From an uncultured Bacteroidales bacterium (GTDB taxonomy: Bacteria > Bacteroidota > Bacteroidia > Bacteroidales > Marinilabiliaceae), in contig CAKVCS010000042.1 of NCBI GenBank assembly GCA_934725785.1, forward strand, positions 1-7,853: a stretch of 7,853 nucleotides of DNA. The letters are read 5' to 3'. The translations under genes and the position numbers were made by a program. Within the stretch, counting starts at the first letter, position 1, and every line of letters starts with the position of its first letter. Shown in pieces: positions 7,001 to 7,853 of this stretch. The notes under the pieces are model-generated. The model searched no databases. It saw only the letters and a list, made by a program, of their open reading frames with translations, and had not been told where the DNA came from.

Positions 7001-7853
7001 GATAAAGCCGGATACAAGGTTGGCGAAAGCATGAAATTGACTTTCCCATCGGCTGAAAATGCGAAGGCCATAGTAAACATATGCCGTGGCTCACGCATAT
7101 TAACCTCACAGATTGTGGCGTGCGACGCGGGCAAGACATCGGTGGACATAGCCGTCACTAAAGAAATGCAGCCAAACGCGTATGCCATAGTAAGTTTGAT
7201 CCAACCATATGGTAACACGAAGAATGACAGCCCAATACGCCTTTACGGAGTTGCGCAGGCGTCCGTGACGTCGGCAGAGAGTCACCTCACCCCAGAGATA
7301 AGGGTGAAAGGCGAGGTAAGACCGTTGCAGCCTATGACAGTGACCGTGAGCGAAGGTAGCGGCCGGCCAATGGCATACACGCTCGCCATAGTAGACGAGG
7401 GGCTTCTGGACTTGACAAACTTCAAGACTCCCGATCCTTGGATAGCCTTTAACGGCCGCGAGGCTCTCGGCCTGCACCTTTGGGACATATATGGCAACGT
7501 GGCAGGCGCGTATGGCGGACGTATAGAGAGCCTCTTCAGCATTGGTGGTGACGAGTTCCTCCTGAACGGGCCCAAAGCGACAGTCAACCGCTTCACACCA
7601 ATGGTTTACTTCGCCGGCCCGTTCACCTTGGCCAAGGGCGAGAAAAAGAGTCACACTATTGACGTACCCAACTACACTGGCCGCGTCCGAATTATGGTTG
7701 TGGCGTCGGACGGGCAAGCCTCGGGTTGCTCAGACAAGAGCGTAAAGGTCACAAAGCCACTAATGCTCCTCGGCACATTGCCGCGCCAGATAGGCGCAGG
7801 AGACAAGGCGACGATATCGGCAACCGTCTTCGCAAACAAAGGCATTGGCAACG
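4067..7853 (+). CDS. Alpha-2-macroglobulin family lipoprotein (3' truncated by the window)
   Basis: The frame is open from the ATG at 4067 to the right edge (1262 complete codons), so the C-terminus is missing. Family members in Bacteroidota are usually about 1800-1900 residues, so roughly a third lies outside. Residues 1-33 look like a lipoprotein signal: basic n-region, hydrophobic IGAIIAAAF, then TAAC with the lipidated Cys33, followed by GDE. Then come serial beta-rich macroglobulin-type domains. The family hallmark YGERGVWRPGD is at 615-625. A YWWWW tract is at 886-890. Residues about 970-1130 resemble the bait-region domain and include VDEGLLDLTNF from 1109. GAYGG is at 1147-1151. The last part (from about 1190) enters the conserved alpha-2-macroglobulin core, ending in TLPRQIGAGDKATISATV. 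The thioester site, if present, is beyond the window. The protein would be anchored in the outer membrane and trap or inhibit proteases. The start at 4067 is the first ATG after an in-frame TAA; Met10 (4094) or Met16 (4112) are alternatives that keep the signal peptide. Confidence 0.93.
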   Translation, partial: MKHTRNRTGMDRLKRMTARIGAIIAAAFCTAACGDETPSGSNKYVTTFTTGVISRYESVYIILADSIPQKVMGTVKPDEVVSISPSVDGRFSYENNRTISFTPNDEFERDKAYTVKARIDKLFGEAKGADKRFVFTFSTQPLAFAGSLADLEPEGEDTYDISFSIRSLDREDSLTVSKSVKASEGATKWEEDGDGRNRKMSVRVQSQSSSHELLIYDHKDSVIAKAVVPGTDDISIYEVTYKQDEGQRFIEISFTKDLDPSQQKAGLAYIVDNSNAMVAASGNKLRLFPDGGLREATVFISGAIRSTDGHTLGEDAIRKVEIHSGKPDVQFTSKGTIIPQIGKVSIPFRSIGMRGVRVRVFRVYKNNMCDWLQANDIDNCDHLARYGTPVAVKTLMLDKDGIDLMKWHTFGINLSDIMEAEPGTIYRVELEMDKDLSAWPNVENAGFDLKTAAAKDELVLNGLRKTFNNGDMWYFPNSGRWGWCADDDPSKAAYYDERPIIGRNILATNIGLTAVSGGEGRLRCFALSLPDAAPLSGVTIKVYSIQNQLICTTKTNSAGMADIEYDPIKGMPQYIVAEDGDDTSFLRVARGEDLSTSTFDVSGEEVQSGIKCFLYGERGVWRPGDDIHITAIVQGQDVALPANHPVTLELRTPLGTLYESQTSTDGAMGVYTFRMPTEANAATGVWEAKAIAGSATFAKKIRVETIKPNRLKIALGLPATIGRGLDQKVSLHTEWLTGAKAHDMKYSVTASMRPAHTTFVKYADYVFDDPTRSQFATQDETVAFGTTDSNGDATLCLSPETRGAAPGMLQASITTKIVEPSGEYSTDVSRCLFSPFDKYVGLKTPQKGKQQLDCGKDYEFSVLSVSENGIPQGDDELKVNIYKVEYWWWWSSSNEEMANYTAQQWRNPVKSFTVKTKSDGKASFKFKATKADWGVYLISVSNPKSGHSTGALAYFDWPEMTGRDLNGEASAVALDVSADKAGYKVGESMKLTFPSAENAKAIVNICRGSRILTSQIVACDAGKTSVDIAVTKEMQPNAYAIVSLIQPYGNTKNDSPIRLYGVAQASVTSAESHLTPEIRVKGEVRPLQPMTVTVSEGSGRPMAYTLAIVDEGLLDLTNFKTPDPWIAFNGREALGLHLWDIYGNVAGAYGGRIESLFSIGGDEFLLNGPKATVNRFTPMVYFAGPFTLAKGEKKSHTIDVPNYTGRVRIMVVASDGQASGCSDKSVKVTKPLMLLGTLPRQIGAGDKATISATVFANKGIGN

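Noticed and set aside
7106..7717. Minus-strand 203-codon frame opposite the alpha-2-macroglobulin bait region
   Set aside because: It lies wholly opposite conserved motifs of the real gene (VDEGLLDLTNF, GAYGG), and its translation looks random.

Overview
The window looks like ordinary chromosomal sequence from a member of the Bacteroidota, probably order Bacteroidales. The evidence is a promoter of the Bacteroidota housekeeping-sigma type (TTG, 20-base spacer, TACCTTTG), weak or absent Shine-Dalgarno sequences, an sbcD-sbcC gene order, and a very large lipoprotein of the bacterial alpha-2-macroglobulin type with Bacteroidota-like motifs. Frequent ATA (Ile) and AGA/AGG (Arg) codons in the two big genes at moderate GC would suit a Muribaculaceae-like gut bacterium, but this family-level guess is weak.

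Layout. Positions 1-75 hold the last 24 codons of a gene that is probably sbcD. After 11 bases comes a complete sbcC (87-2996), the ATPase and coiled-coil subunit of the SbcCD nuclease. Convergent to it, with overlapping stop codons, is a minus-strand gene (2993-3763) for a membrane-anchored TerB plus J-domain protein of the DjlA type. Its promoter can be read at 3871-3901. A divergent intergenic region of about 300 bases follows (3764-4066). It holds that promoter, a leader hairpin, a perfect 12-base palindrome, and a possible 20-codon leader ORF whose stop codon abuts the next gene. From 4067 to the right edge runs the 5' two thirds or so of an alpha-2-macroglobulin family lipoprotein gene on the plus strand. 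It is open to the end of the window and truncated there.

How the genes relate. sbcD and sbcC form one operon for DNA-end and hairpin processing. The DjlA-like protein is probably a membrane-tethered DnaK co-chaperone and has its own promoter. The alpha-2-macroglobulin lipoprotein is an envelope protein that probably traps or inhibits proteases, and it is often found beside a class A penicillin-binding protein (pbpC), which would lie beyond the right edge. No mobile element, CRISPR array, tRNA, rRNA or defence island is visible, and I do not see a clearly new system. The points most worth a second look are the arrangement in front of the alpha-2-macroglobulin gene (a basic mini-ORF with TAA directly followed by ATG), the palindrome between the divergent genes, and the overlapping convergent stop codons.
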